A DNA stretch of 57,078 nucleotides from assembly GCF_000971055.1 (NCBI RefSeq), contig NZ_LARW01000082.1, positions 1 through 57,078 on the forward strand, given 5' to 3'. The stretch is from Sphingomonas sp. SRS2. GTDB lineage: Bacteria; Pseudomonadota; Alphaproteobacteria; Sphingomonadales; Sphingomonadaceae. Shown here piece after piece: positions 41,122 to 50,312 of the stretch. The translations under genes and the position numbers were made by a program. The notes below the pieces were generated by a model. The model ran no database searches. It saw nothing but the letters and a program-made list of their open reading frames with translations, and was not told the origin of the DNA. Numbering within the stretch: position 1 is the stretch's first letter; every line of letters starts with the position of its first letter.

Positions 41122-42147
41122 ATGGGCTATCGTGTCGTCGTCGCGGGTGCCACCGGCAATGTGGGCCGCGAAATGCTGAACATCCTGGCCGAGCGCGAAT
41201 TTCCGCTCGATGAGCTGGCGGTCGTCGCTTCGGCGCGCAGCCAGGGCGACATGATCGAATATGGCGAGAGCGGGAAGACCTACAAAGTCCAGAATATCGA
41301 GCATTTCGACTGGACCGGCTGGGATATCGCGCTGTTCGCGATCGGCTCGGAAGCGACCAAGGTCTATGCGCCCAAGGCGGCGGCGGCGGGCTGTACCGTG
41401 ATCGACAATTCGTCGCTCTACCGGATGGACCCCGATATCCCGCTGATCGTGCCCGAGGTGAATCCCGAGGCGATCTACGGCTATAAGAAGCGCAACATCA
41501 TCGCCAACCCGAACTGTTCGACCGCGCAGATGGTCGTTGCGCTCAAGCCGCTGCACGACGCCGCGAAGATCAAGCGCGTCGTCGTGTCGACCTATCAGTC
41601 GGTATCGGGCGCGGGCAAGGCGGGCATGGACGAGCTGTTCGAGCAGAGCCGCAACATCTTCGTCGGCGATCCCGCCGAGCCGAAGAAGTTCACCAAGCAG
41701 ATCGCCTTCAACGTGATCCCGCACATCGACAGCTTCCTCGACGACGGCTTCACCAAGGAAGAGTGGAAGATGGTCGTCGAGACCAAGAAGATCATGGATC
41801 CGAAGATCAAGGTCGTCGCGACCTGCGTCCGCGTCCCCGTCTTCGTCGGCCATTCGGAAGCGATCAACATCGAGTTCGAGAACGAGCTGTCGGCCAAGGA
41901 CGCGCAGAAAATCCTGCGCGAAGCCCCCGGGGTGATGCTCATCGACAAGCGCGAGGACGGCGGATACGTCACCCCGGTCGAATGCGTCGGCGAGTTCGCG
42001 ACCTTCGTCAGCCGCGTCCGCGAGGATCCGACCGTCGAGAACGGCCTCGTTCTGTGGTGCGTTTCCGATAATCTCCGCAAGGGCGCAGCGCTCAACGCCG
42101 TCCAGATCGCCGAGCTGCTCGGACGCCGACACCTGAAGAAGGCGTAG
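41122..42147 (+). CDS. asd: Aspartate-semialdehyde dehydrogenase
   Basis: Reduces aspartyl phosphate to the semialdehyde, the branch point for lysine, diaminopimelate, threonine and methionine. The 341-residue protein has the NADP-binding VVAGATGNVGREMLNIL, the catalytic Cys in IANPNCSTAQMV and the catalytic His region in VFVGHSEAINIEFE. An AGGAAGAAG site precedes the ATG. Confidence 0.96.
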   Translation: MGYRVVVAGATGNVGREMLNILAEREFPLDELAVVASARSQGDMIEYGESGKTYKVQNIEHFDWTGWDIALFAIGSEATKVYAPKAAAAGCTVIDNSSLYRMDPDIPLIVPEVNPEAIYGYKKRNIIANPNCSTAQMVVALKPLHDAAKIKRVVVSTYQSVSGAGKAGMDELFEQSRNIFVGDPAEPKKFTKQIAFNVIPHIDSFLDDGFTKEEWKMVVETKKIMDPKIKVVATCVRVPVFVGHSEAINIEFENELSAKDAQKILREAPGVMLIDKREDGGYVTPVECVGEFATFVSRVREDPTVENGLVLWCVSDNLRKGAALNAVQIAELLGRRHLKKA

Positions 42148-42176
42148 GCCTTCCCACTTGCTCTCGCCTTTTCTAT

Positions 42177-42270
42177 CGTCATTCCAGCGAAGGCTGGAGT
42201 CCATGTCTGCCAACTTTTGCAACAACGCTCGTTGGTAGAGACATGGACCCCAGCCTTCGCTGGGGTGACG
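42177..42270. repeat. Dispersed palindromic repeat (copy after asd)
   Basis: Arms CGTCATTCCAGCGAAGGCTG and CCCAGCCTTCGCTGGGGTGA with inner arms TGGAGTCCATGTCT and AGACATGGACCCC. The right end abuts the AGGAGG ribosome site of the next gene. Confidence 0.88.
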
Positions 42271-42279
42271 AGGAGGCTT

Positions 42280-42726
42280 ATGGATTTGCAGACCATGACC
42301 GGCGGGTGCCAGTGCGACCGCATCCGTTACGTCGCCGAGATCACCTCCGACGAGGCCTATCTCTGCCATTGCCGCATGTGTCAGCGCGCGACAGGGGGCG
42401 TATCGATCGCCTTCGTCAATCTGAAGCGATCGGCGATGCGCTGGGAGCGCGAGCCCGATTGGTATCAAGGCTCGCCCATCGCCCGGCGTCCTTTCTGCTC
42501 GGCATGCGGGACACCGCTCGGCTTCGCCTATCTCCAGGGCGAGAATATCGACCTGACCGTCGGCAGCTTCGACGATCCGTCACGCTTCGTGCCTGCGCAC
42601 GCCTTCGGCGCGGAGAGCCTGCATGAAGCGTGGATCGACACCAGCGGCCTGCCGCGTTACCGGACCGACGAGCACAAGCCGCTCGTCGATCGCTGGATGA
42701 AGACCGTTGGCAAACTCCCCGACTGA
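42280..42726 (+). CDS. GFA-family (CENP-V/GFA) zinc protein
   Basis: A 148-residue protein of the glutathione-dependent formaldehyde-activating enzyme-like superfamily. Zinc ligands are visible as GGCQCDRIRY, YLCHCRMCQRATG and FCSACGTPLGF, in the usual order. The name reflects the first member; most relatives have no proven activity. An AGGAGG site at 42271 fixes the ATG at 42280; the open frame upstream is only translated repeat (WTPAFAGVT). It overlaps the next gene by 20 bases. Confidence 0.87.
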   Translation: MDLQTMTGGCQCDRIRYVAEITSDEAYLCHCRMCQRATGGVSIAFVNLKRSAMRWEREPDWYQGSPIARRPFCSACGTPLGFAYLQGENIDLTVGSFDDPSRFVPAHAFGAESLHEAWIDTSGLPRYRTDEHKPLVDRWMKTVGKLPD

Positions 42727-43480
42727 AACCACCCTTCACCATTTCCGGGGCGCGGACGGCGCACAGATGGCGTGGCACGAAATGGGCGACACCGATGGCC
42801 GCCCGGTCGTCCTGATCCACGGTCTTTTTTCCAACGCCCGCACCAATTGGGTCCGCTATGGCCATGCCGCCAAGCTCGCGGCCAAGGGACGGCGGGTGAT
42901 CATGCCCGATCTGCGCGCCCATGGAGAAAGCGCCAAACCGCACGATCCATCCGGCTATAGCCACGACATCCTTGCGGATGACAATCTCGCGCTGATCGAA
43001 CAGCTGGCCCTGAAACCCGGCGGCTACGATCTCGGCGGCTATTCGCTCGGCGGCCGTACCACCGCGCGGATGCTGGTGCGCGGTGCGCGGCCGGGCAAGG
43101 CGCTGCTCGCCGGCATGGGGCTCGAAGGGCTGCTCGATCTCGGTGGCCGGGTCGGCTTCTTCCGCCGCGTCCTGGAGGGCATCGGCACCCACCAGAAATT
43201 CTCGCCCGAATGGATGGCCGAAGGCTTCCTTAAAACGACCAAGGGCGATCCGCAGGCGCTGCTCCTGCTGCTCGATTATTTCCCGAACATTCCGCGCGCG
43301 GCGCTCACCGATCTCGGCCTGCCGATTCTCGTGCTGACCGGCAGCGAGGACCACGACAACGGCTCCGCCCGGGCACTCGCCGCGGCGCTGCCCAATGCCG
43401 CCTTCGCCGAAGTGCCGGGCAACCATATGAGCGCGGTCACACTATCCGACCTGGGTGACGCGATTGCCAATTGGTTCTGA
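42707..43480 (+). CDS. Alpha/beta-hydrolase
   Basis: A 257-residue hydrolase with the oxyanion-region HG dipeptide in VVLIHGLFSNARTNW, the nucleophile Ser in GGYSLGGRTTARML, an acidic residue in LTGSEDHDNG and the catalytic His in VPGNHMSAV. The substrate is unknown. I use the TTG at 42707 because sequence similar to family members (FRGADGAQMAWHEMGD) begins before the first ATG at 42767; this start overlaps the GFA gene. Confidence 0.83.
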   Translation: MANSPTETTLHHFRGADGAQMAWHEMGDTDGRPVVLIHGLFSNARTNWVRYGHAAKLAAKGRRVIMPDLRAHGESAKPHDPSGYSHDILADDNLALIEQLALKPGGYDLGGYSLGGRTTARMLVRGARPGKALLAGMGLEGLLDLGGRVGFFRRVLEGIGTHQKFSPEWMAEGFLKTTKGDPQALLLLLDYFPNIPRAALTDLGLPILVLTGSEDHDNGSARALAAALPNAAFAEVPGNHMSAVTLSDLGDAIANWF

Positions 43481-43484
43481 AACC

Positions 43485-43545
43485 GTGTCATTACCGTAAT
43501 ACACGGGGTTGACCATATCCCGGCAGCATGATGACATTGGTGTCA
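43485..43545. promoter_or_regulatory. Two palindromes upstream of the M2 peptidase gene
   Basis: GTGT-c-ATTAC-C-GTAAT-ACAC (43485-43504, one unpaired base) and TGACA-TTGG-TGTCA (43532-43545) lie in the 91-base gap before the peptidase. They could be operators or, for the first, a terminator of the hydrolase gene. Confidence 0.35.
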
Positions 43546-43571
43546 GCATATAATTGCCAAGGACGATTCTC

Positions 43572-45407
43572 ATGAAGACCATGATCAAGGCGGCGGCCTC
43601 CGGGCTCGCGCTGGCCGCGCTGCTGGCGACGGCCCCCGCCTCGGCGCAGGACGCCGCACCGGCAGCTGCTCCGACCGCCGCCGAGGCCGATGCCTTCGTC
43701 GCCGCGACAGAAAAGGAGTATCTCGAATTCCTGACCTTCGCTGCACAGGTCCAGTGGATCAACAGCACCTACCTGACCGACGATACCGACGCGGTCGCCG
43801 CAAAGGTCGGCGCCGAGGATACCGAGATGCAGGTCCGCTATGCCAAGGGCGCTGCCCGCTTCGACGGCGTCAAGGGACTGAGCTACGACACCGCGCGCAA
43901 GCTGGGCCGGCTCAAGCAGCGTATCGTCCTGCCCGCCCCCGACACGCCCGGCGCGGCGCGCGAGCTCAGCGATCTCTCAACCCGGCTTCAGTCGGCCTAT
44001 GGCAAGGGCCGCGGCACCTTGCGCGGGCAGGAGATCAATGGCTCGGACATCGAGGCCGAGATGGGTACCAACCGCAATCCTGCCGAGCTTCAGGAAATGT
44101 GGGTGAGCTGGCACGACAATGTCGGCAAACCCATGCGCGGCGATTATGCCAAGCTGGTCGAGATCGCCAACAAGGGCGCGGTCGATCTCGGCTATCAGGA
44201 TCTCGGCGCGATGTGGCGCGCGGGCTATGACATGCCCGCCGACGATTTCGCCAAGATGATGGACAAGCTGTGGGTTCAGGTGAAGCCGCTCTACGATGCG
44301 CTGCACTGCTACACCCGCGCGAGACTCAACCAGAAATATGGCGATGCCGTCCAGGCGAAGACCGGTCCGATCCGCGCTGATCTGCTCGGCAATATGTGGG
44401 CGCAGGAATGGGGCAACATCTATGACGTGGTGGCCCCGCCCGGCGCAGGCGATGTCGGCTACGATGTCGGCGAACTGCTCGTCGCCAAGGGCTATGATGC
44501 GGTCAAGATGGTGAAGGCCGGCGAGGGCTTCTACAGCTCGCTGGGCTTCGCTCCGTTACCGGACACCTTCTGGACCCGTTCGCAAATCACCAAGCCGCGC
44601 GACCGCGAGGTCGTGTGCCATGCCTCCGCCTGGGACGTCGACAACAAGGACGACCTGCGCATCAAGATGTGCACCAAGGTCAATGGCGACGACTTCGTCA
44701 CTATCCACCACGAACTCGGCCATAATTATTACCAGCGCGCGTATAACCAGCAGCCGCAACTCTACATGGACGGCGCCAATGACGGCTTCCACGAGGCGAT
44801 CGGCGATTTTGTCGCGCTGTCGATCACGCCCGACTATCTGGTGAAGATTGGCCTGCTCGATTCCGCCAAGGTGCCGAGCGCCGATAAGGATATCGGTCTG
44901 TTGCTCCGTCAGGCGATGGACAAGGTTGCCTTCCTGCCGTTCGGCCTGTTAATGGACAAGTGGCGCTGGGGCGTGTTCAGCGGCGCGACCAAGCCGGCCG
45001 AATATAACAAGGCATGGACCGATCTGCGCGTGCAATATCAGGGCATCGTCTCTCCGGTTCCGCGCGACGAGGGCGATTTCGATCCGGGTGCGAAGTTCCA
45101 CATTCCGGGCAACACCCCCTATGCACGCTATTTCCTCGCCCGCATCCTGCAGTTCCAGTTCTACAAGGCGGCCTGCGACCAGGCCGGCTGGAAGGGGCCG
45201 CTCCATCGTTGCTCCTTCTACGGCGACAAGAAGGTCGGCGAGCGGCTGAACGCGATGCTCGCCATGGGACAGTCGAAACCTTGGCCCGATGCGCTCGAAG
45301 CCTTCACAGGCAGCCGCGAGATCGACGGCAAGGCGATGATCGCCTATTTCAAGCCCTTGATCGGCTGGCTCAACGCGCAGAACAAGGGCCAGCGCTGCGG
45401 CTGGTGA
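43572..45407 (+). CDS. Secreted M2-family metallopeptidase (ACE-like dipeptidyl carboxypeptidase)
   Basis: A 611-residue zinc peptidase related to angiotensin-converting enzyme, expected to release C-terminal dipeptides in the periplasm. The signal peptide is MKTMIKAAASGLALAALLAT with predicted cleavage after ASA (before QDAAP). The zinc motif HELGH is at residues 380-384 with the third ligand Glu in GFHEAIGDFVALS. The length matches bacterial one-domain ACE homologues. I start at the ATG at 43572 rather than an in-frame TTG at 43554. Confidence 0.93.
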   Translation: MKTMIKAAASGLALAALLATAPASAQDAAPAAAPTAAEADAFVAATEKEYLEFLTFAAQVQWINSTYLTDDTDAVAAKVGAEDTEMQVRYAKGAARFDGVKGLSYDTARKLGRLKQRIVLPAPDTPGAARELSDLSTRLQSAYGKGRGTLRGQEINGSDIEAEMGTNRNPAELQEMWVSWHDNVGKPMRGDYAKLVEIANKGAVDLGYQDLGAMWRAGYDMPADDFAKMMDKLWVQVKPLYDALHCYTRARLNQKYGDAVQAKTGPIRADLLGNMWAQEWGNIYDVVAPPGAGDVGYDVGELLVAKGYDAVKMVKAGEGFYSSLGFAPLPDTFWTRSQITKPRDREVVCHASAWDVDNKDDLRIKMCTKVNGDDFVTIHHELGHNYYQRAYNQQPQLYMDGANDGFHEAIGDFVALSITPDYLVKIGLLDSAKVPSADKDIGLLLRQAMDKVAFLPFGLLMDKWRWGVFSGATKPAEYNKAWTDLRVQYQGIVSPVPRDEGDFDPGAKFHIPGNTPYARYFLARILQFQFYKAACDQAGWKGPLHRCSFYGDKKVGERLNAMLAMGQSKPWPDALEAFTGSREIDGKAMIAYFKPLIGWLNAQNKGQRCGW

Positions 45408-45420
45408 CCGGTAGTAGAGT

Positions 45421-45447
45421 GGCGCCGATTTCAAGCGAATCGGCGCC
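45421..45447. terminator. Hairpin after the M2 peptidase gene
   Basis: A perfect 10-bp stem GGCGCCGATT/AATCGGCGCC with a seven-base loop, 13 bases after the stop codon. No T-run follows, so it may be a 3'-end stabiliser or a weak terminator. Confidence 0.6.
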
Positions 45448-45706
45448 CCTCGTATCAGATTACGCATGTCTTTGCGGGCGCCGAGATCGCCGCGCGGCAG
45501 TCGACCATATCGTGCATTTGTCAGCAGATAGGCGGGTTTCGGCTCCAAAATGGTCGTAACTGCCCGAAAACGGCACAAATTGCCCTCCTGCACTGTTGCA
45601 TTTTGAAACGTTCGGCGGCACGGCACCGGCCCAATCGAAACATAGTTATAATGGCCGCCGGGTTGATCGTTTCTTCCTGGAATCATTTTATTGTTTCTGG
45701 GGGACA
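45448..45706. other. Gap before the GGDEF gene
   Basis: About 260 bases without a convincing gene. The only notable features are an AT-rich patch after 45660 and an isolated TATAAT at 45647 without a matching -35 box. Confidence 0.4.
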
Positions 45707-46876
45707 ATGACCGCAGCGCTCGTGAATGTCTTCGCGCTGAGTTTCATCGCAGCCATGCTGGCGGCGGTGATGCTTATTGCGTGGCGCAGTTTCGGCAAGC
45801 CCCGCTATGCCATGATATGGGCGATCGCTTTCGGCGTCGCCACCGTCGAATGGGTAGGCAATCTGTTTGTCCGCTTCCACGCCAGCGACAATCTGCTGCT
45901 CTGCTCGCTGGTCGTCGGCCTGTGCTGCCTTTCCAACGCGCTCATCGCGATCGGCTTCGTCCAGAGGATCCGCCCCGGCGCGACGATGACGCCGTTGCTG
46001 CTCGCCGCGGTGGCCGCGGCAATCGCGATCACGACGATCGTCTTCCTGTTTCCGCAACGCGACATGCGCGACGCGATCTGGCTCTTCTTCGGCGGCACGA
46101 TGCTGGCGATCAGCGCCGGCACGATCGTGCGGTCGCTTCGCACTGCTTCGCTCCCGGAACGCGCGACGATGGCGATGCTGATCCTGTTCATGCTGGTCGA
46201 CTTCGGCCTGGGCGCGCTCGCGCTCGGCCAGGGCATCAGCGGCGAGGGCGAGCGTTACCAGTTGTTCCGCCTCGTGCTGGTGCTGCTTTATCCGCTGGCC
46301 TTTATCGGCGTGGGCATCTTCTCGGTCTTCCTGGTCGCCGCAGACCTTGCCGAGAATATGCGCATGCTTGCGACTTCGGATGAGCTGACCGGCATCTACA
46401 ATCGCCGCGGTTTCGAGGAGTCGGCGGAACGCGCTATCCGTAACGCCCAGCGCCAGCGCCAGCCACTTGCGGTCGTGGTCGGCGACATCGACAATTTCAA
46501 GGCCGTTAACGATAAGCACGGCCATTCGGTGGGCGATCGCGCGCTCAAACATTTCGCGACCAGGCTCGAACGGATGGTCCGGCGCGGCGACCTGATCGGC
46601 AGGATCGGTGGCGAGGAGTTCGCGCTGCTGCTGGTTAACACGCGCGCACAAGACGCCCTGGAGGTGGTCGAGCGTATCCGCCGCGACATCGGCACCATGC
46701 CGGTCGAGGGCCGCAACAAGATCGTCATGACCGCCAGCTTCGGTGTCACCGGGCTGCGGCCGGGCGACATCTCCCTCGCCGCCCTTCTCTTGCGCGCCGA
46801 CCGCGCGCTTTACCGCTCGAAGCTCGAAGGCCGCGATCGCGTGACCAGCGCCGAGGACCTCGAGGACCGGATCTGA
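45707..46876 (+). CDS. Membrane-bound diguanylate cyclase (GGDEF)
   Basis: Makes the second messenger cyclic di-GMP. The 389-residue protein has an N-terminal membrane sensor with about six hydrophobic segments (residues ~1-220) and a GGDEF domain. The active-site motif is intact as GGEEF (residues 301-305). The inhibitory I-site RxxD is present as RRGD (292-295), exactly five residues upstream, so product inhibition is likely. I chose the ATG at 45707 because the first membrane segment starts there. The gene converges on the glycosyltransferase at 46880. Confidence 0.92.
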   Translation: MTAALVNVFALSFIAAMLAAVMLIAWRSFGKPRYAMIWAIAFGVATVEWVGNLFVRFHASDNLLLCSLVVGLCCLSNALIAIGFVQRIRPGATMTPLLLAAVAAAIAITTIVFLFPQRDMRDAIWLFFGGTMLAISAGTIVRSLRTASLPERATMAMLILFMLVDFGLGALALGQGISGEGERYQLFRLVLVLLYPLAFIGVGIFSVFLVAADLAENMRMLATSDELTGIYNRRGFEESAERAIRNAQRQRQPLAVVVGDIDNFKAVNDKHGHSVGDRALKHFATRLERMVRRGDLIGRIGGEEFALLLVNTRAQDALEVVERIRRDIGTMPVEGRNKIVMTASFGVTGLRPGDISLAALLLRADRALYRSKLEGRDRVTSAEDLEDRI

Positions 46877-46879
46877 AGG

Positions 46880-48082
46880 TCAGTCCTTCGCAGCTCTGAA
46901 CATCTCGATCAGCTGCGGCGCGATCCGGTCGATATCATGGCGGACGAGGATGCGCTTGCGCCCGACGCGGCCCATCTTCGCCAGCGCCCCCTTTGTCGCC
47001 GACATCACCTCGCCAATCGCCGCGGCCAGCCCTTCGGCGTCACCAGGCTCGACCAGCCAGCCGCATGTCTCGTCGACGAGCTCGGGGATGCCCGCTATCC
47101 GGGTGGTGATCACCGGCCGGCCCATTGCAAATGCCTCCATGATCACGATCGGCAGGCCTTCGGCATGACTGGGGAGCAGCAGAGCGCGGGTTTCCCTGAT
47201 GCGGCGGCGGACTTCGGCATTGGTCCGCCAGCCGAGCAGCTTGACCCGGCCGCCGGTGCCGGTCCCCGTGACCTCGCGCTCGATCGCGGCGCGACACTCA
47301 CCATCCCCGATCAGCACCACCGACAGGCCCGGATGATCGCGCCCCGCCGCCGCGATCGCGGCGGGGATCTCGGCCTGGCCCTTTTGCGGACAGAGGCGAC
47401 CGACTGATAGCAATCGCCCGCTCATCGGCGGCGGGCTCGGTTCGGCGGGATAGTCGGACAGATCGACGCCGCACGGCACGACCCGGACCCGGCCCGCGAG
47501 ATGTTCGGGCAGACAGGCAAGCAGGCGGTCACGGCAATAGCCGCTGATCGCGACGACGAAGGCCGCATTCAAGGCCTTGTCGGCGACGCTATTCGCGTCC
47601 AGCTGCTCAAGCTCGTCGGGACCATGGACGGTGAAGCTATAGCGCGGGCCGCCAAGCAGCCGGCACAACATCGCCACCGTCGCGGCATTGGTCGAAAAAT
47701 GCGCATGGACATGGTCGATACCAAGCTGGGCGCAACGCACTCTGAGCCGGATCGCCTGGGCGAGATAGGCGCCGTGGCGGATGAAACCCCCGCCCGCCGC
47801 GCGGTGCAGACCGCCTACCGCCTCGAAAGCCTCGCCAAAGCTGCGCGGATTGAGCAGCGCATAGCGCGCAAGCCCGCGGAGAAGCCGTCCGCCATGTCCG
47901 GTCAGCAGATATTCGGTGCGGCCGCGCTCGCTCATATCCTGGGGATCGACGAGCCGTTCGGACCAGTGGCGCACCGCGAAGCGCTTCACCGGCACCCCTG
48001 CCCGCTCGATCGCCGCGATCTCGCGCCGGATGAAGGTGGTGCTCGTCATCGGATAGCTGTTGAGCAGATAGGCGAGCCTCAT
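46880..48082 (-). CDS. Glycosyltransferase family 4
   Basis: A 400-residue GT-B glycosyltransferase with the acceptor-domain start AYLLNSYPMTSTTFIRREI and the donor-domain signature GRLLSVGRLCPQKGQ. The EX7E motif is present in SHAEGLPIVIMEAF. Donor and acceptor are unknown. Its ATG overlaps the stop of the upstream oxidoreductase (ATGA), so the three minus-strand genes form one unit, probably for a surface polysaccharide or glycolipid (inference). Confidence 0.88.
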   Translation of the reverse strand: MRLAYLLNSYPMTSTTFIRREIAAIERAGVPVKRFAVRHWSERLVDPQDMSERGRTEYLLTGHGGRLLRGLARYALLNPRSFGEAFEAVGGLHRAAGGGFIRHGAYLAQAIRLRVRCAQLGIDHVHAHFSTNAATVAMLCRLLGGPRYSFTVHGPDELEQLDANSVADKALNAAFVVAISGYCRDRLLACLPEHLAGRVRVVPCGVDLSDYPAEPSPPPMSGRLLSVGRLCPQKGQAEIPAAIAAAGRDHPGLSVVLIGDGECRAAIEREVTGTGTGGRVKLLGWRTNAEVRRRIRETRALLLPSHAEGLPIVIMEAFAMGRPVITTRIAGIPELVDETCGWLVEPGDAEGLAAAIGEVMSATKGALAKMGRVGRKRILVRHDIDRIAPQLIEMFRAAKD

Positions 48083-48990
48083 GCCTGCCGCGCCTCTGCG
48101 ATCAGCCGGGCGACAGCGAGCATGCGCTCGTGGCTGATCAGCGGGCTTTCGACCGCGCCGCTGCGGAACAGCGCGGTGAAATGCTCGACCTCATGGGCGT
48201 AAGGCGACCCGCCATGGCCATGCCAGCGGCCGGTGACGCGGCCGGCGAGATCAACGATTCGCCGCACGCCGCCGTTCTGGCGCAAGCCGCGCCACATGCG
48301 GGACGGTCGAACGTCGTGCGCGGTGAAGCGCAGGCGTTGCGCGCTTAGCAAGGGCGGCGCGACCTCGACCGCCCCGGCATCGCCCTCGATCCGCAGGCTA
48401 TTGTCGAGCCGCTCGTCGAACGAGACCGCGAGATCGGACCGGCTGCCGTTCCTATGATCGAGCCGGAACCGCGCGGCGACGTCGACGCCGCGCCTGTCGC
48501 GCTCCACCTCGGCGCTGGCGCTCGCCACCGGACCTAGTGCGATCAGCGCGAGCATCAGCGGATAGACCGCGCGATCCGCGAGAACGCCACCATCGGGTTC
48601 GAACAGACGCGGCTGAGATTGGTCGTCGGTCGGATAGCCAAAGCTCGCTTCGAGATGCCGGACCGCACCGAGCCGGCCCGCATCGGCCGCCTGCAATGCC
48701 GTGGCCACCGCCGGCAGGAAGGGCGTCGCCACCGCCTCCATGTAGAGCAGACCGGATCGTTGCGATATCGATATGATATCTTCGGCCTCGGCCGGCGTCA
48801 TCGCAAAGGGCTTTTCGCACAGCACCGCCTTGCCCGATGCCAGCGCCGACCGGGCATGCGCGGCATGATCGCGATTGCGGCTGGCAATATAGACCGCATC
48901 GGCGGCGTCGATCGGCACATCGCCGATCAGCGCGCGCATCGCCGCCGCCATCCGCCCACGGCCGATGACGGCGAAGCGGAGCGGCATCAT
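48079..48990 (-). CDS. Gfo/Idh/MocA-family oxidoreductase (short)
   Basis: A 303-residue NAD(P)-dependent sugar oxidoreductase with the Rossmann start RFAVIGRGRMAAAMRALIG and the conserved EKP motif in AVLCEKPFAMTPAEAEDI. Substrate unknown. The start overlaps the preceding gene's stop by one base (TGATG). Together with the second oxidoreductase it suggests dehydrogenation or epimerisation of a nucleotide-sugar or glycoside. Confidence 0.86.
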   Translation of the reverse strand: MMPLRFAVIGRGRMAAAMRALIGDVPIDAADAVYIASRNRDHAAHARSALASGKAVLCEKPFAMTPAEAEDIISISQRSGLLYMEAVATPFLPAVATALQAADAGRLGAVRHLEASFGYPTDDQSQPRLFEPDGGVLADRAVYPLMLALIALGPVASASAEVERDRRGVDVAARFRLDHRNGSRSDLAVSFDERLDNSLRIEGDAGAVEVAPPLLSAQRLRFTAHDVRPSRMWRGLRQNGGVRRIVDLAGRVTGRWHGHGGSPYAHEVEHFTALFRSGAVESPLISHERMLAVARLIAEARQA

Positions 48991-50120
48991 CAGCCGGCCC
49001 AGTCCATCGGCGACATCGGGGCGAAGGCCGTAACGATGTGATGATCGCCGCCCGCCTGCATCGCCAGCGACACTTCGGTCAGATGAAGCGCGAAATCGCC
49101 CGCGAGGCGCGGGGCTCTCCCCATCGCGATTGCCCGCGCCATTTCGGCGATGCCCAGCGCGAAGTTCATCGAAGCGCTCCCCCGGCGGCCAACGATCGGA
49201 TGCCCCTCCCCGGTTGGGCGGACCCGCGTCGCAAACGGGCTGTTGACCAGCCGGCGGCGGATGACGTGCCGCCGGCGTATCCGCACCGGCGCGGCATTGG
49301 CCCAGGCATCGTCGACCTCGAGCACGCCAGCGTCGCCGAAGATGCGCAAGCGGCGATCGTGACGTGCGACGATCGAGCAGGTGAGCCTCGCAACCATGGC
49401 GTCGAAGAACAGGCTGGCCGAGGCATAGTCGGGGACATCATGCTCCGCGCCGGTCTGGCTGTCGTCGAGCAGCCGCGCCGCGCCGCCGACCACGCGGCGC
49501 ACCGGCCCGAACATCGCCATCAACCAGGAGAGATAATAGCCGGCATGTTCGAGGGTGCAGCCGGTACGGAACTCGTCGGCGGCCGGCCAGGGGGCGCCGC
49601 TTGCCGAACGCCAGCGTCCATGCGGCGCGGCGGGAAGGAAATCATCGTCGAGCTCGGCATAAGCGAGCCGGGGCTTGCCGATCCGGCCGTCGCGGATCGC
49701 GCTCCAGGCAGTTTGCGCCGCCCGCCCCAGCAGACTGCATGGCGCCGAGGCGAGATGGCGACCGCGGGAGGCGGCCAGCGCCATCAGCGCCTCGGCCTCG
49801 GCCATCGTCATCGCCAACGGCTTTTCGCACCAGACATGAACTCCACCCTCCAGCGCGGCGCGCGAAACCGCCGCATGGGCGTGGGGATTGGTGAGGTTGA
49901 GGAGGATGTCGGGGCGCAGCGCGAGCAGCGGGTCGAGCCCCGCCGCTGCGGGCACCCCCCAATGGCCGGTGAAGGCCGCGAGCCGATCGGAATCAATGTC
50001 CCAAACGCCGACGATATCGAGTCCCGGGAAGGTGCGAATCGACGGCAGATAGAGGTCGGCGACATAGCCGGCCCCTACGATCGCGATTCGGGCGGCCGCC
50101 CGATGGTCCCCCGCTGCCAT
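48990..50120 (-). CDS. Gfo/Idh/MocA-family oxidoreductase (long)
   Basis: A 376-residue member of the family with ARIAIVGAGYVADLYLPSI at the start and the EKP motif in HVWCEKPLAMTMAEAEALM. It is only distantly similar to its neighbour. First gene of the minus-strand unit; I take the ATG at 50120 because the Rossmann fold starts soon after. The divergent LuxR-type gene shares the upstream region with ATATCAA repeats. Confidence 0.86.
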   Translation of the reverse strand: MAAGDHRAAARIAIVGAGYVADLYLPSIRTFPGLDIVGVWDIDSDRLAAFTGHWGVPAAAGLDPLLALRPDILLNLTNPHAHAAVSRAALEGGVHVWCEKPLAMTMAEAEALMALAASRGRHLASAPCSLLGRAAQTAWSAIRDGRIGKPRLAYAELDDDFLPAAPHGRWRSASGAPWPAADEFRTGCTLEHAGYYLSWLMAMFGPVRRVVGGAARLLDDSQTGAEHDVPDYASASLFFDAMVARLTCSIVARHDRRLRIFGDAGVLEVDDAWANAAPVRIRRRHVIRRRLVNSPFATRVRPTGEGHPIVGRRGSASMNFALGIAEMARAIAMGRAPRLAGDFALHLTEVSLAMQAGGDHHIVTAFAPMSPMDWAG

Positions 50121-50169
50121 GTTGCCAAGCCTAGAGTCGGCGGGGAGCCTCCGCAATGGCCGGCGGTGC

Positions 50170-50271
50170 GATATCAATCGAGATATCAAGGCATATCAAT
50201 GCTCACCGGCGCAGCCGGCCGAGGTGAACCAAATATGGCACGGCCATATCGCCTTAGGACGCGTTGATATG
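50170..50271. promoter_or_regulatory. ATATCAA repeats in the divergent promoter region
   Basis: Three direct copies GATATCAA (50170), GATATCAA (50182) and CATATCAA (50192) and one inverted copy TTGATATG (50264) lie between the oxidoreductase and LuxR-type starts. Two more copies occur inside the LuxR-type gene (50536 and 50551). The spacing of 12 and 10 bases places the first three roughly on one face of the helix, as in regulator-binding iterons. Confidence 0.5.
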
Positions 50272-50312
50272 ACCATTGTGTGTCGGGTTTTACACGGTCG
50301 CGGTTTAACGAT

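Noticed and set aside
43549-43554. Exact TATAAT upstream of the M2 peptidase, and another at 45647 before the GGDEF gene
   Set aside because: Neither has a matching -35 box at normal spacing, and the first would leave only a ~10-base leader; treated as chance AT-rich hexamers.
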